64,000 bases of DNA from JANRKH01 sp033763595 (GTDB lineage Bacteria; Pseudomonadota; Alphaproteobacteria; Rickettsiales; Rickettsiaceae): positions 1 through 64,000 of the forward strand of contig JANRKH010000021.1 of the NCBI GenBank assembly GCA_033763595.1, read 5' to 3'. Positions 53,624 through 62,794 of this stretch are shown here, in pieces. The notes below the pieces were generated by a model that was given only the letters and a program-made list of their open reading frames with translations, did no database searches and had not been told where the DNA came from. Every line of letters starts with the position of its first letter. Positions within the stretch are counted from its first letter, which is position 1. Made by a program: the position numbers and the translations under genes.

Positions 53624-56236
53624 ATGTCGCCAGCTATAAGTAATATCCCCGGACTTGGAGGTAACGCATATAGTCAAAAATCAAGCGCTCAATACGCAAA
53701 TAAAACAAGAAGTACCTCAAGAGATTATACTGGCGCTTTTGACCCAAAAAATCTTAATATTTCCATAAATGATGAAATTTCATTAGACCCTCTTATTAGT
53801 GCAAAAAAGGAGAAAATAGATAAATTAGAAAATCAAATAGAAGTCAATGATAAGAAATATCAGTTACTCAATCAGCTTAAGCTAATGTGCGTTTCCTTAA
53901 GTAAGGCAGCAAATTTCCTAAGAGCCCCGCTTGATGTTTCCTTTAATGCTTTTGCGCAAACAGGTGCAACCATATCCACTAATGAATCTAATGGAACGGC
54001 CGAGGACTATCTCACAGTGGATCCAGGCAATAGTCTTATTTCAAAGTCATTTGACGTTGCAATAGATAGGCTCGCAACTCATGATGTTATTACAATTGGA
54101 ACATCAAATCTCACAGAACCCACTTCTGTTAACACAGCAATAAATGGGACAGTGACTAATACCACTGATGCTGCTGCAAATGCTCTGGCTGCTGTAGGTG
54201 TAAATGTCGATGCTAGAGGACTGCCTGTCAATCCTTATTCATATCAGCTATATCAACTTTGTCTTGATGCGATTGCTTCTGGCGGTACTCTTGGTAATTT
54301 AAAAACAGATGCTGCGAATTTGTTATCTAGCATGGGGCAAATGCCTATAAGCTTTGGATTTACAAATTTATCAACCTCCGCAGTCAATACAGGGACTAAA
54401 TTAGAGCCTGGAGATTACTACTTCTACAGTATGCCACGATGGCAGTTTGTACCTATTGACATAAAAAACCTTATCAATGATGCAAATCAAGTGAATGTGG
54501 CAATTCAAGCAATAGGAACGGATCCAATAACTCGCGCTAACATTACGGCTGCTATTGCGGGAATTGGAGTCCTGACTTACGACGTAAATGGACTACCATC
54601 TAATAATCAATTTGCATACGACATAGCATATGCAGCCTGGAATTCTGCAGGAGTAGGAGGAAACGTAGCAGCTACTGTAAAAGCCGCGGCATCAACTGTT
54701 GCAACGCCTTTAAATGCAAGGCTAGCAGCAAATAATCTGGTAAATACCTATGGCGCAAATGATGAGGTGCGTAAAAATAAATGGGTTCTGGACCTATTAG
54801 ATGATATACAAACAGCATCGGTTTTAAGTGGCGCAACTCTTGCAAGCGTAACAACAGCGGTCAATGACTCATTTACAGCTTATAAAAATTATTGCAAAGT
54901 GACTCTCGTAGAAAACGATACGCTAAGAGATGTTGTAGATAAAATATCTAAGACTAGTGCGTATTCAGGAGTAAAAGCAGTCGCAGAACCAAATGGTGCA
55001 AATGGATATTTATTATTAATCACTGGCCTTCAAACCGGTAGTGATTATAAAATTGGAATTTACAATTCAGCTAATGTAGAAAAAACTCAGGATCTACTTG
55101 TAAATCTTCAATCTAGTAGATCTCCTGCCTTAAAATCAAGAATACGCAAGGGTATTTATCCTGCGCTTGCTCCAATTATGCATAATTCAAATGAAATTTT
55201 AGACGAAGAGCAAGGTTATACTGTTACTTTAAAAAAAGTGAACACTACTGGTAAATATCAATCTATAAAAATTGATCATAAATCAACAATACCAATAGAA
55301 TATATTAAGCAATTCTTCAGTGCAGCTGAAGAAATATATAATTTTATACAAGAGAATTCCGCGCTCGAGACATCTATTGGATATGACCAAATGGTATTTT
55401 ATTCAATATCAGATGATGCGGTATTAAGAGACGAGAGATCTGTTATTGATGGGTTAAAATACATATTTGACTATATTACATTAAAATCAGTGCCGTATAA
55501 TGACGGAGGTTATTCTTCTGTGCAAGATATTGGCATTTCTGTAGAGGAATCTATTGATAATTCATCCAAATTAACAACAAGAAATACAATTGTTATAGAT
55601 GAGGAAGATTTAGACAGAGCTTTGAAAAAAAATTACGATCAGGTAGCTAGGATTTTTGAGTTTAGATATGAATCATCAGATGTAAGTCTTGGTGTAACAA
55701 CACATGATGGTAATTTTTCTGATATACCAAAATTAAGAGTATCTATACATATAGTAGGAGATTTAGGGCCTAATAATAAACAAGTTAAGATTGAGGTTTT
55801 GAATACTGACAATACAGTGGCATATACTATTTATCAGGATCTTGTCGGTTCAGGTGCTCCTTATATGATAGATTGCGGCGGAGGAACAACAGACCACGAA
55901 ATAAAAGGTTTATATTTGAGTTATAATTCTACAATTAATAAAGATAATATTATTATAACATTATATCAAGGAATAGCAGACTGGTCTTACGGTCTTTTAA
56001 TACCATACGCAGGAGATAATATATATAGCTCCAGTCATATTATTGGCGATAGGCTTGGAACGTTAAAAGAAGTAAATTCCGGATATGCAACTGATATATC
56101 ACTACTAAATAATGAAATAGAGAGAATGAGCGCGCAAAGATCTGAAGAAATAGGACGTGCAAAAGGCAGGGCTGACCATTATATTGCCAATCAAAAAATA
56201 TTAACAGCCTATTTGGATTCATTTACTAGTAAATAA
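53624..56236 (+). CDS. fliD: Flagellar hook-associated protein 2 (filament cap), enlarged
   Basis: The 870-residue protein carries the FliD ends. The N-terminal part (about 50-170) has a coiled coil (KKEKIDKLENQIEVNDKKY) and QLNQLKLMCVSLS-like helices. The C-terminal coiled coil (LLNNEIERMSAQRSEEIGRA, NQKILTAYLDSFTSK) is typical. The middle is Ala/Thr/Asn-rich and variable. FliD is usually 400-600 residues, so this one carries a large central insertion, probably extra surface domains of the cap. Identification is supported by fliS, which begins one base after the stop. There is no signal peptide, as expected for flagellar export. The alternative is another filament-like protein, but the pair is convincing. 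Confidence 0.75.
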   Translation: MSPAISNIPGLGGNAYSQKSSAQYANKTRSTSRDYTGAFDPKNLNISINDEISLDPLISAKKEKIDKLENQIEVNDKKYQLLNQLKLMCVSLSKAANFLRAPLDVSFNAFAQTGATISTNESNGTAEDYLTVDPGNSLISKSFDVAIDRLATHDVITIGTSNLTEPTSVNTAINGTVTNTTDAAANALAAVGVNVDARGLPVNPYSYQLYQLCLDAIASGGTLGNLKTDAANLLSSMGQMPISFGFTNLSTSAVNTGTKLEPGDYYFYSMPRWQFVPIDIKNLINDANQVNVAIQAIGTDPITRANITAAIAGIGVLTYDVNGLPSNNQFAYDIAYAAWNSAGVGGNVAATVKAAASTVATPLNARLAANNLVNTYGANDEVRKNKWVLDLLDDIQTASVLSGATLASVTTAVNDSFTAYKNYCKVTLVENDTLRDVVDKISKTSAYSGVKAVAEPNGANGYLLLITGLQTGSDYKIGIYNSANVEKTQDLLVNLQSSRSPALKSRIRKGIYPALAPIMHNSNEILDEEQGYTVTLKKVNTTGKYQSIKIDHKSTIPIEYIKQFFSAAEEIYNFIQENSALETSIGYDQMVFYSISDDAVLRDERSVIDGLKYIFDYITLKSVPYNDGGYSSVQDIGISVEESIDNSSKLTTRNTIVIDEEDLDRALKKNYDQVARIFEFRYESSDVSLGVTTHDGNFSDIPKLRVSIHIVGDLGPNNKQVKIEVLNTDNTVAYTIYQDLVGSGAPYMIDCGGGTTDHEIKGLYLSYNSTINKDNIIITLYQGIADWSYGLLIPYAGDNIYSSSHIIGDRLGTLKEVNSGYATDISLLNNEIERMSAQRSEEIGRAKGRADHYIANQKILTAYLDSFTSK

Positions 56237-56237
56237 C

Positions 56238-56729
56238 ATGAATTACGCGGACACAATAAAAAAATATCAGCAAACTTTTGCAACCGGCAGAACAACACAG
56301 GAGCTTATGGTAATGGTTCTTGAAAAATGCTCAAATCACATTAAAAACGCCAAAAAAGCCCTCGAGGCCAAAGATTATGTTACACTTGGTAAAAACATAG
56401 TAAATGCAGTTGAAATTACGAAGAATCTTGCTAAAATGGTAATAGTCAAGGACTCTGTTCCCGGAAGTGCAGAACTATTAAAAATATACGATAATATCTC
56501 ATATTTACTTGAAAATTTGATCTCGTCAAAGGCCCCGCCAAGTGCGTTTGATCAATTTATTTATTTTTTTGATTCCATGAAGAATATGGTTAAAAATATG
56601 GATGCTAACTCATTAAATAAAGTCGCATCTTCAACATCTACTAATTTTGCATCAAGTCAGGATGCGCAGGCAAGAGTAGAAAACAATCCGGAAAAGACCT
56701 TGGAGACTAAGCTCGAGTTAATTTCCTAG
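56238..56729 (+). CDS. fliS: Flagellar export chaperone FliS
   Basis: The 163-residue helical protein begins in FliS style (YADTIKKYQQTFATGRTTQE) followed by LMVMVLEKCSNHIKNAKKAL, which matches the LVLMLYDGAIRFLKQA-type segment of the family. The next helices (YVTLGKNIVNAVEITKNLAK, LLKIYDNISYLLENLI) complete the four-helix bundle; the tail is disordered. FliS holds flagellin monomers in the cytosol before export. It starts one base after fliD, a classical fliD-fliS pair. No flagellin gene lies in the window. Confidence 0.8.
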   Translation: MNYADTIKKYQQTFATGRTTQELMVMVLEKCSNHIKNAKKALEAKDYVTLGKNIVNAVEITKNLAKMVIVKDSVPGSAELLKIYDNISYLLENLISSKAPPSAFDQFIYFFDSMKNMVKNMDANSLNKVASSTSTNFASSQDAQARVENNPEKTLETKLELIS

Positions 56730-56734
56730 TTTTA

Positions 56735-57805
56735 ATGCTTATATATCAGAGATACATTTTTCACAATATTGCATGGCCATATGTTTTTTGTTTATCAGTA
56801 ATTACTGGTATCCTATGGTTGAATCAAATTTTAAAGCTCATTTTTTTGTTTGAAAGACAGATTTTTATTTCTGAGTTTATTTTTCTTACAACGCTCATCA
56901 TACCTTCCTTACTGCACGGCATATCTCCATTTGCAATATTATACGCAACAATTTTTGGATATAATAGATTAAAAATAAATAAGGAATTAACAGCATTTGA
57001 AGCATGTGGAATTGATAAATTTGGAATTATTACTCCTATTATCAAACTTAGTGGCATAATAACTATGCTTGCTATATTCAATGCTTCAATTGTAATGCCA
57101 TTTTGTTTTAGTGTACTAAAAGATAAAGTAAGCGCTTATAGAAATAGCCTTGCACTGTCTGTGGTTGAGGAGGGTATGTTTACTAATTTGTCAAAAAAAC
57201 TTGTATTATTCCTCAATAACAAGAGTGATGATGGAAATTTTCACGGCATAATTTTATTTGATTACAGAAATTCAAGTACTCCAGCTATATTATTCGCAAA
57301 AGATGGTAGTCTATCTAATGTGGATAATAATTTCACGCTAAACCTTTCGGACGGATATAGGCAATCTATCAGTAAATCAGGAGGACATGAGTTTATGAGC
57401 TTTGAGAAATTTAAGGTAAATCTAGCTAGTGAAAAATACAAAAAAAGAGGATTTTTTGATAAGGATATTTTGGAGCACTACTTATGGTATTTACTGAACC
57501 CATATAAACATATTAGTGAACACAAGGCTAGGTTTATAGCAGAAGGTCATAGTAGGATCGTATGGTCTCTGATGAATATATTGCTGCCATTTTTTTCTGG
57601 TGTGTTATTTATAATGCAAGGGTTAGAAAATACGAATGGTATAAAGTATGTTATTTTTTCAATAGGACTGTCTATGTTGTATGTATTAGTGCATTTTTTG
57701 GCACTCGCATCTGCGTTTAAAAATAGCACAATAAATATAATTTTATATTTGAATATTTTGACCGGCCTTGCGATCTCTTATTTTCTTGCAAATAGAAAAT
57801 ATTAG
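56735..57805 (+). CDS. LptF/LptG-family lipopolysaccharide export permease
   Basis: The 356-residue protein has the YjgP/YjgQ layout. Three hydrophobic helices lie in the first 120 residues (NIAWPYVFCLSVITGILWLN, FLTTLIIPSLLHGISPFAIL) with NKELTAFEACGIDKFGII between them. A periplasmic beta-jellyroll region follows (about 130-250), and three C-terminal helices from about 270. LptF and LptG form the membrane part of the LPS transporter with LptB. Which of the two it is cannot be told by eye. It starts 5 bp after fliS, so it may be co-transcribed with the flagellar pair. Confidence 0.88.
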   Translation: MLIYQRYIFHNIAWPYVFCLSVITGILWLNQILKLIFLFERQIFISEFIFLTTLIIPSLLHGISPFAILYATIFGYNRLKINKELTAFEACGIDKFGIITPIIKLSGIITMLAIFNASIVMPFCFSVLKDKVSAYRNSLALSVVEEGMFTNLSKKLVLFLNNKSDDGNFHGIILFDYRNSSTPAILFAKDGSLSNVDNNFTLNLSDGYRQSISKSGGHEFMSFEKFKVNLASEKYKKRGFFDKDILEHYLWYLLNPYKHISEHKARFIAEGHSRIVWSLMNILLPFFSGVLFIMQGLENTNGIKYVIFSIGLSMLYVLVHFLALASAFKNSTINIILYLNILTGLAISYFLANRKY

Positions 57806-57874
57806 TTTTCTAACCGCAAAAGATCAAATCCAATTTTTAAGTACTGCTACTCTAATATACTTGGTGTTATTATT

Positions 57875-58101
57875 AGACCTCTCCTAACAACTCTGCTCCC
57901 AGACGCAATTGCGCCACCCGCGCCGAATAGCGCAAGGATCCTCAGGTACTCATTAGGCCTCTTCGGAAACTCGCTCCTGGCGTGCAAGTAGCTGGCGCAG
58001 GCGGAGCGCAAAACCGCAGCGTACATGAGGTACGTGAGGATTCTGCTATACTTGCGCAGGCGGCGCAATTGCCTCTGGGAGTAGAGTGTCCGGAGAGGTC
58101 T
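57875..58101 (+). repeat. Family D repeat with long inverted ends
   Basis: A 227-bp copy whose ends pair over about 40 bp: AGACCTCTCCTAACAACTCT with AGAGTGTCCGGAGAGGTCT, then CTCCCAGACGCAATTGCGCC with GGCGCAATTGCCTCTGGGAG. A family A fragment (CAAATCCAATTTTTAAGTAC, about 57826-57846) lies just to the left. It is the most complete D copy. Confidence 0.8.
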
Positions 58102-58583
58102 ATTTACACCTAGCGGTTCAGCGCTTCGCGCTCGACTATGACTTGTTCATAAGAAGTGAGTTTTCGTAGAGGTCTATTATTATTTTCACTCTTGAATTTG
58201 ATATTATATAGTGAGTTTTTTAAGAAGTCCTATAGAAAACATAAATTTATCACAATACAGTAAAAAATTGTTGGTAATTGTAAAATTATTTTGCTTTAAT
58301 ATAATAATACGAGCTGAATTAATAGGTTTTACGTTTTTTCACTTTAAAATGAAAATTGTTATAGTAGAATTGCGCCTACTATCAGAATATGTGTTGCAGG
58401 TAATACAAGAATTGCATTTGATCCAAAATGCTGATTTAAAATAATGAAGCGTGAAAACCTCAGTATATTGAAATAATATGAGGGGTGAGAGCATCATAAA
58501 ATGAAATGCAAATTTAAAATCAAGAAGCAATTCTAGTATGAGCAGTAAACCAATAAACATAAATTATAAATCATGAGGATTCG
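58102..58583. other. 480-bp gap upstream of divK, no gene seen
   Basis: It includes a second half-end GTAGAGGTCTATTATTATT (about 58162-58180) that mirrors the left flank of the family D element, so the D element may lie inside an older one. A GTG-started frame of 77 codons (58211-58444) has no recognisable features and is not accepted. The divK promoter must lie here. Confidence 0.5.
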
Positions 58584-58958
58584 ATGCCAAAAATTCTAGT
58601 TGTTGAAGATAACGAGTTGAATATGAAGTTGTTTAGAGATTTGCTAGGCTTAATTAATTGCGACGTACTTGGTACGATGACCGGCACTGATGCTTTAGAA
58701 TTATGTAGAAATCACTCTCCAGATTTAATTTTAATGGATATTCAGCTTGATGGTATTTCTGGTATAGACTTAATCAAAGATATAAAGTCGGATAAAAAAA
58801 TGCAGAATATACCAATCATAGCAATTACTGCATATGCTATGAAAAACGAAGAAGCTAAAATATTGCAATCAGGCTGCGATAAATATTTGTCGAAGCCAGT
58901 TTCGATAGAGGTTTTTTTATCGGCAGTAAAAGAACACTTAAGTATAAATACAAAATGA
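58584..58958 (+). CDS. divK: Single-domain response regulator DivK
   Basis: The 124-residue receiver-only protein has acidic pocket VVEDNELNMKLF near residue 7, phosphoacceptor Asp in LILMDIQLDGISGID near 53, switch Thr in AITAYAMKNEEAK near 83, and Lys in CDKYLSKPVS near 105. QLDGISGID and ITAYAMKGD-like spacing are typical of DivK. In Caulobacter DivK links PleC/DivJ kinases to the cell-cycle regulator CtrA. It overlaps pleD by four bases (ATGA), the conserved alphaproteobacterial order. Confidence 0.92.
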   Translation: MPKILVVEDNELNMKLFRDLLGLINCDVLGTMTGTDALELCRNHSPDLILMDIQLDGISGIDLIKDIKSDKKMQNIPIIAITAYAMKNEEAKILQSGCDKYLSKPVSIEVFLSAVKEHLSINTK

Positions 58959-60319
58959 CAGCACAAGTTTTAATAGTCGACGATCTTGAGCCAAATTTGA
59001 GAATTTTGGAAGCAAAGCTTTTAATGGAATATTATACAGTTTTGACCGCAACAAGCGGTGCTGAAGCTATTGAAATTCTAAAAAAAGAAAAAATAGATAT
59101 AATTTTGCTAGATGTAATGATGCCTGATATGGATGGTTTTGAAACTTGCAAAAAAATCAAGGAAAATCCTGAAACCGCGCAAATACCTGTGATCATGGTA
59201 ACTGCCCTTTCCGAAATAGAAGACAGAATAAAAGGGCTAGAAAGTGGCGTGGACGAGTTTTTAACAAAGCCAATAAATGATACAGCGCTTCTTGCAAGAG
59301 TCAAATCACTTTCAAGGATTAAGGCAATGATGGATGAGCTTAAAATGCGAAATCAAACAATCGAAGAGCTTGGTGAAAATATAATAGAATTTGACGATAA
59401 GTTTCATGATTGTGAGATTCTGATTATAGATGATGATGTAGTGCAGTACAAGAATCTATCAAAAACTTTATTTGGACTTACTCAAAAAATACGCGTTATC
59501 TCGGCAATTGACGATTTGGAGAATTTAGAGGAAAATTATAGCCCTGATGTTATCATAATAAGCTGCCATTTAGAAAATGAAGATCCGCTCAGAGTCGTTG
59601 TATCGCTAAGGGCAAAAGATGCATTCAGATACTCAAGCTTTGTGCTTATGACTGATGAAGATGATATGAGTATGGTCATCAAAGCGATGGACCTTGGGGT
59701 AAGTGATTATTTTTCATACCCAGTAAATGAAAATGAACTTGTTGCGAGAATAAAAACCCAGCTAAGAAGAAAAAGATACCAAGATTCCCTTAGAGACGGA
59801 TTAGACAAAAGCGTTAGACTCTCTATAAAAGACAGCTTGTCTGGTGTTTACAATAGGAGATATTTTCATATACATTTGAACCGCATGATACAAAAAGCTT
59901 TGAGACTTGAAAAAGGTCTTGCTCTTTTGATGTTTGATCTAGATTATTTCAAAACTGTAAATGATACATATGGGCACCAGGCCGGGGATATTGTAATTAA
60001 GGGTTTTGCCGAGATTTTAAAGAATTCCACAAGAGTTACTGATTTAATTGCAAGATACGGCGGAGAGGAATTTGCAGCGGCAATTTATGATGTGTCAATC
60101 ACTGAAGCTATACATATCGCCGAAAGAATAAGAGATCAAGTGGAAAGATATGAGTTTGTGGTTCCTAATCTTATAAAACCCCTAAGCAAAACCGTCTCGA
60201 TCGGAGTTGGTTATTTGACGAGCGATATGGATGGAGATAGACTTATCCAAGCTGCGGACCAAGCATTATACGAAGCAAAAGAAACAGGTAGAAACAAAGT
60301 TTGTGTTTATGATCAATAA
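58955..60319 (+). CDS. pleD: Response regulator/diguanylate cyclase PleD
   Basis: The 454-residue protein has two receiver domains and a GGDEF domain, the PleD layout. Receiver 1 has the phosphoacceptor in ILLDVMMPDMDGFET near residue 52. Receiver 2 lacks the usual Asp (IIISCHLENEDPLR), as in PleD, where it is an adaptor. The cyclase domain (about 290-454) carries the active motif RYGGEEFAA. The inhibitory I-site RVTD lies five residues before it, so both catalysis and product inhibition look intact. It makes c-di-GMP when phosphorylated by a PleC/DivJ-type kinase; one is encoded at 17.8-19.6 kb. Confidence 0.96.
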   Translation: MTAQVLIVDDLEPNLRILEAKLLMEYYTVLTATSGAEAIEILKKEKIDIILLDVMMPDMDGFETCKKIKENPETAQIPVIMVTALSEIEDRIKGLESGVDEFLTKPINDTALLARVKSLSRIKAMMDELKMRNQTIEELGENIIEFDDKFHDCEILIIDDDVVQYKNLSKTLFGLTQKIRVISAIDDLENLEENYSPDVIIISCHLENEDPLRVVVSLRAKDAFRYSSFVLMTDEDDMSMVIKAMDLGVSDYFSYPVNENELVARIKTQLRRKRYQDSLRDGLDKSVRLSIKDSLSGVYNRRYFHIHLNRMIQKALRLEKGLALLMFDLDYFKTVNDTYGHQAGDIVIKGFAEILKNSTRVTDLIARYGGEEFAAAIYDVSITEAIHIAERIRDQVERYEFVVPNLIKPLSKTVSIGVGYLTSDMDGDRLIQAADQALYEAKETGRNKVCVYDQ

Positions 60320-60388
60320 GGTTTATCAAATCTGAATCCAGAATATAAACCCTAAACATAAATCCGTGTCTGTTCGTATGAGTCTATT

Positions 60389-60631
60389 TTATGCGATAAT
60401 ATCAGGATGAATCATCGATTTAATAACTTGTATTTTATCTTTAACCAATAATTTTCTCTTTTTGAACCTGTGAATAGTAAATTCATCCAGTGCTTTGGAT
60501 TGCTCTTGAATCAAGATTTTTAACTCATTATGTTCATGCTCAAGAGATTTTAATTCATCTAATAGAAACTTTGTGTTGGGTTTATAAGTCATTTCTTTGA
60601 ATGGAATAAATTTAAACCTTAAGTGACTCAT
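60389..60631 (-). CDS. DUF465 (YdcH-like) small helical protein
   Basis: The 80-residue helical protein matches the DUF465 pattern: a first helix with LKSLEHEHNELKILIQEQ, then a basic turn HRFKKRKLLVKDKIQVIKS. Family members form short antiparallel coiled coils; their role is unknown. An N-terminal stretch of about 18 residues precedes the domain. It is convergent with pleD. Confidence 0.72.
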   Translation of the reverse strand: MSHLRFKFIPFKEMTYKPNTKFLLDELKSLEHEHNELKILIQEQSKALDEFTIHRFKKRKLLVKDKIQVIKSMIHPDIIA

Positions 60632-60748
60632 GGTATCTTATATTTTTTCAAAAAACAACATATAAAACTAAAAAAATTCTTTCTGAATAAATATGTTTGA
60701 TACCACATCCAAGCATTAAATAACTAGAATGTTGTATTCACAGCAAAT

Positions 60749-61192
60749 CTACCTATTTTTTTTCGTATTTTTTGTATTTTTGTATTTTCCTATATGGCTT
60801 ATATATTCTTCAATTGCCCCTTTTGCAAAAGCATCAAGTTTCGTTGTAGATTGGTTGATAACAAAATCTTTATTGTGAGTATCATCGAGTACTTGTATAT
60901 CGTTTGCGATATTATGGTTGAATTTAACGACCACGATCCTCTGTCTTGTAACAGAGTTCTTGAAAAATGCTCTGGTAGCAATATCTCTATGAATATAAAG
61001 CCAAGTATTTTTATCAGATTCGTCTTTGATATTTGGGTAACCAAACTGTTCGATTATATTTTCCTTGGTATAATTACTTGTTTTTGCTGAAGCTATCTTT
61101 TCATCACTAATATAGGTTCCGCTGTGATGAATAGTTTGACATGCGCTCAAGAGAGCTATGAGTATCATAGTCAGAGTTAGTTTTGTATGCAT
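60749..61192 (-). CDS. bamE: Outer-membrane lipoprotein BamE (SmpA/OmlA family)
   Basis: The 147-residue lipoprotein has a signal segment ending in the lipobox LLSACQ (cysteine near residue 18), so it is lipidated and anchored in the outer membrane. The SmpA/OmlA fold follows: YTKENIIEQFGYPNIKDES, then NTWLYIHRD, then RQRIVVVKFNHN. It would be a part of the BAM complex that inserts barrels such as the two at 35.8-38.3 kb. The C-terminus is unusually basic (KYKNTKNTKKNR). It is divergent from rpmF with about 100 bp between. Confidence 0.85.
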   Translation of the reverse strand: MHTKLTLTMILIALLSACQTIHHSGTYISDEKIASAKTSNYTKENIIEQFGYPNIKDESDKNTWLYIHRDIATRAFFKNSVTRQRIVVVKFNHNIANDIQVLDDTHNKDFVINQSTTKLDAFAKGAIEEYISHIGKYKNTKNTKKNR

Positions 61193-61289
61193 AGTTAACC
61201 TATTAAAAATATTTTGTCTGGATTTCTTGGTAAAATAATATATATTGATCTTCGATTATGACAATTAAATTTTCGAAAAAGGTTGAAAA

Positions 61290-61490
61290 ATGGCAGTTCC
61301 AAAAAAGAAAACTTCTAAATCTAAAAGAGACATGAGAAGATCTCATCATGCACTTTCCTCTGTTAACGTAATTATCGATAAAGAAACAGGTGAATATAGG
61401 CTTCCCCATCATATGAATAAATTTGATGGAAAATATAATAGCAGGCAAATAATCTCTGTGAAAAAAGTTGAAGAAATAGACGACGAATAA
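61290..61490 (+). CDS. rpmF: 50S ribosomal protein L32
   Basis: The 66-residue protein begins MAVPKKKTSKSKRDMRRSHH, the universal L32 start, and ends with an acidic tail. The variant lacks the zinc-binding cysteines, as in many alphaproteobacteria. fabH follows on the same strand after about 140 bp. plsX, which commonly sits between rpmF and fabH, is absent here. Confidence 0.97.
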   Translation: MAVPKKKTSKSKRDMRRSHHALSSVNVIIDKETGEYRLPHHMNKFDGKYNSRQIISVKKVEEIDDE

Positions 61491-61632
61491 ACTAGTTATA
61501 TTGCTTGGCATTAGCTTTCGTGAGACCTGCTCTTGGCAAGTTGCTTACTTGTGATGAGTGAGGCCTATGGGTTCGTGATGATTATATATGCTAGGTATTT
61601 GCTATGATCGTAATAATAAACTTCAATAATTT

Positions 61633-62571
61633 ATGTCTTTGAAAATAATCGGAATAGGTTCATTCTTGCCTGTAAAGTCAATATCGAACCATGAGCTATC
61701 AAGAATTTTTGCGACATCAGACGAATGGATAGTATCTAGAACTGGCATCAAGCAAAGATATTTTTCTGATATTGAAGTTGATGAGATGGGAGCTCTTGCA
61801 GCAGGAGATGCATTAAAAAATGCGAGCATGAATAAGAGCACAATTGATTACATAATAGTATGTTCATGCACTAATAACCAAGCGTTCCCGTCCATAGCTA
61901 ACAAAATTCAAAAAAGACTTAACATAGAATCCATTCCTTCAATAGATATCAACGCAGCATGTTCGGGATTTATTTATGCGCTTGAGATTGCGTCAGGTTT
62001 AATATCCGCCGGCAAAAAAACTATTCTTATTGTAGCGGCTGAAAAAATGAGCTCACTTCTTACTATGCAAGATAGATCGGTAGATGTTCTGTTTGGAGAT
62101 GGGGCATCGGCTGTTCTTGTCCAAAAAACATCTAGCCAGGATAGAATTTTTGAGATCATCACTGGAGTGGACCCTGAATATTGCGGAATTTTAAAGACCC
62201 TAGAAACCATAGAGAGACAAAGATCTATCAGTATGGACGGAGGTAAAGTTTATAAATACGCAGTGCAAAAAATGACAGAACTTTCGCTTCGTATCATGAA
62301 TAAGGCTAACTTAAGTTACCAAGATATTGATTATTTTATACCGCACCAAGCAAACTTGAGAATAATAGAATCCGTTGCTGAAAAGCTAAATTTAGAAAAA
62401 GAAAAAGTAGTTACCACAGTTGAAAGTCATGCAAATACATCATCTGCATCCATCCCTTTAGCTATGTATGATTTATTTTCACAAAAGAAACTTGCTAACA
62501 AAAAAATCTTAACAGTTGCTGTAGGGGCTGGTATGAGTTTTGGGGCTGCTATTTTTGACATTAGCGTTTAA
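61633..62571 (+). CDS. fabH: 3-oxoacyl-ACP synthase III
   Basis: The 312-residue condensing enzyme starts fatty acid synthesis by joining acetyl-CoA and malonyl-ACP. The active-site cysteine lies in DINAACSGFIYALEIA near residue 112, the histidine in FIPHQANLRIIE near 240, and the asparagine in VESHANTSSASIPLAMYD near 270. SDEWIVSRTGIKQRYF near the N-terminus is conserved. Length is slightly short but complete. Confidence 0.96.
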   Translation: MSLKIIGIGSFLPVKSISNHELSRIFATSDEWIVSRTGIKQRYFSDIEVDEMGALAAGDALKNASMNKSTIDYIIVCSCTNNQAFPSIANKIQKRLNIESIPSIDINAACSGFIYALEIASGLISAGKKTILIVAAEKMSSLLTMQDRSVDVLFGDGASAVLVQKTSSQDRIFEIITGVDPEYCGILKTLETIERQRSISMDGGKVYKYAVQKMTELSLRIMNKANLSYQDIDYFIPHQANLRIIESVAEKLNLEKEKVVTTVESHANTSSASIPLAMYDLFSQKKLANKKILTVAVGAGMSFGAAIFDISV

Positions 62572-62794
62572 AGAATCTTATGCCCCTGCAAACCTTAGTT
62601 CCTGAGGGGTCATTTGCAGTCAAAAATTCCTAGGTTCTTCTTATTGGTTAAGCTTGGAACTTTAGTTATTGGATTTGGCGCTAATGTGTTTATTCTGCAT
62701 ATAAATTTTTTTTAAAAACCTTATTGTATTTTATTAACTTGAGATTAAGATAATATATCTAATATACTATAACTAAATAATATTTATTGTACTT

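Noticed and set aside
57847..58068. A 73-codon minus-strand frame
   Set aside because: It is made almost entirely of the family D repeat.
58211..58444. A GTG-started 77-codon frame upstream of divK
   Set aside because: No ribosome site, no family motif and low-complexity composition.
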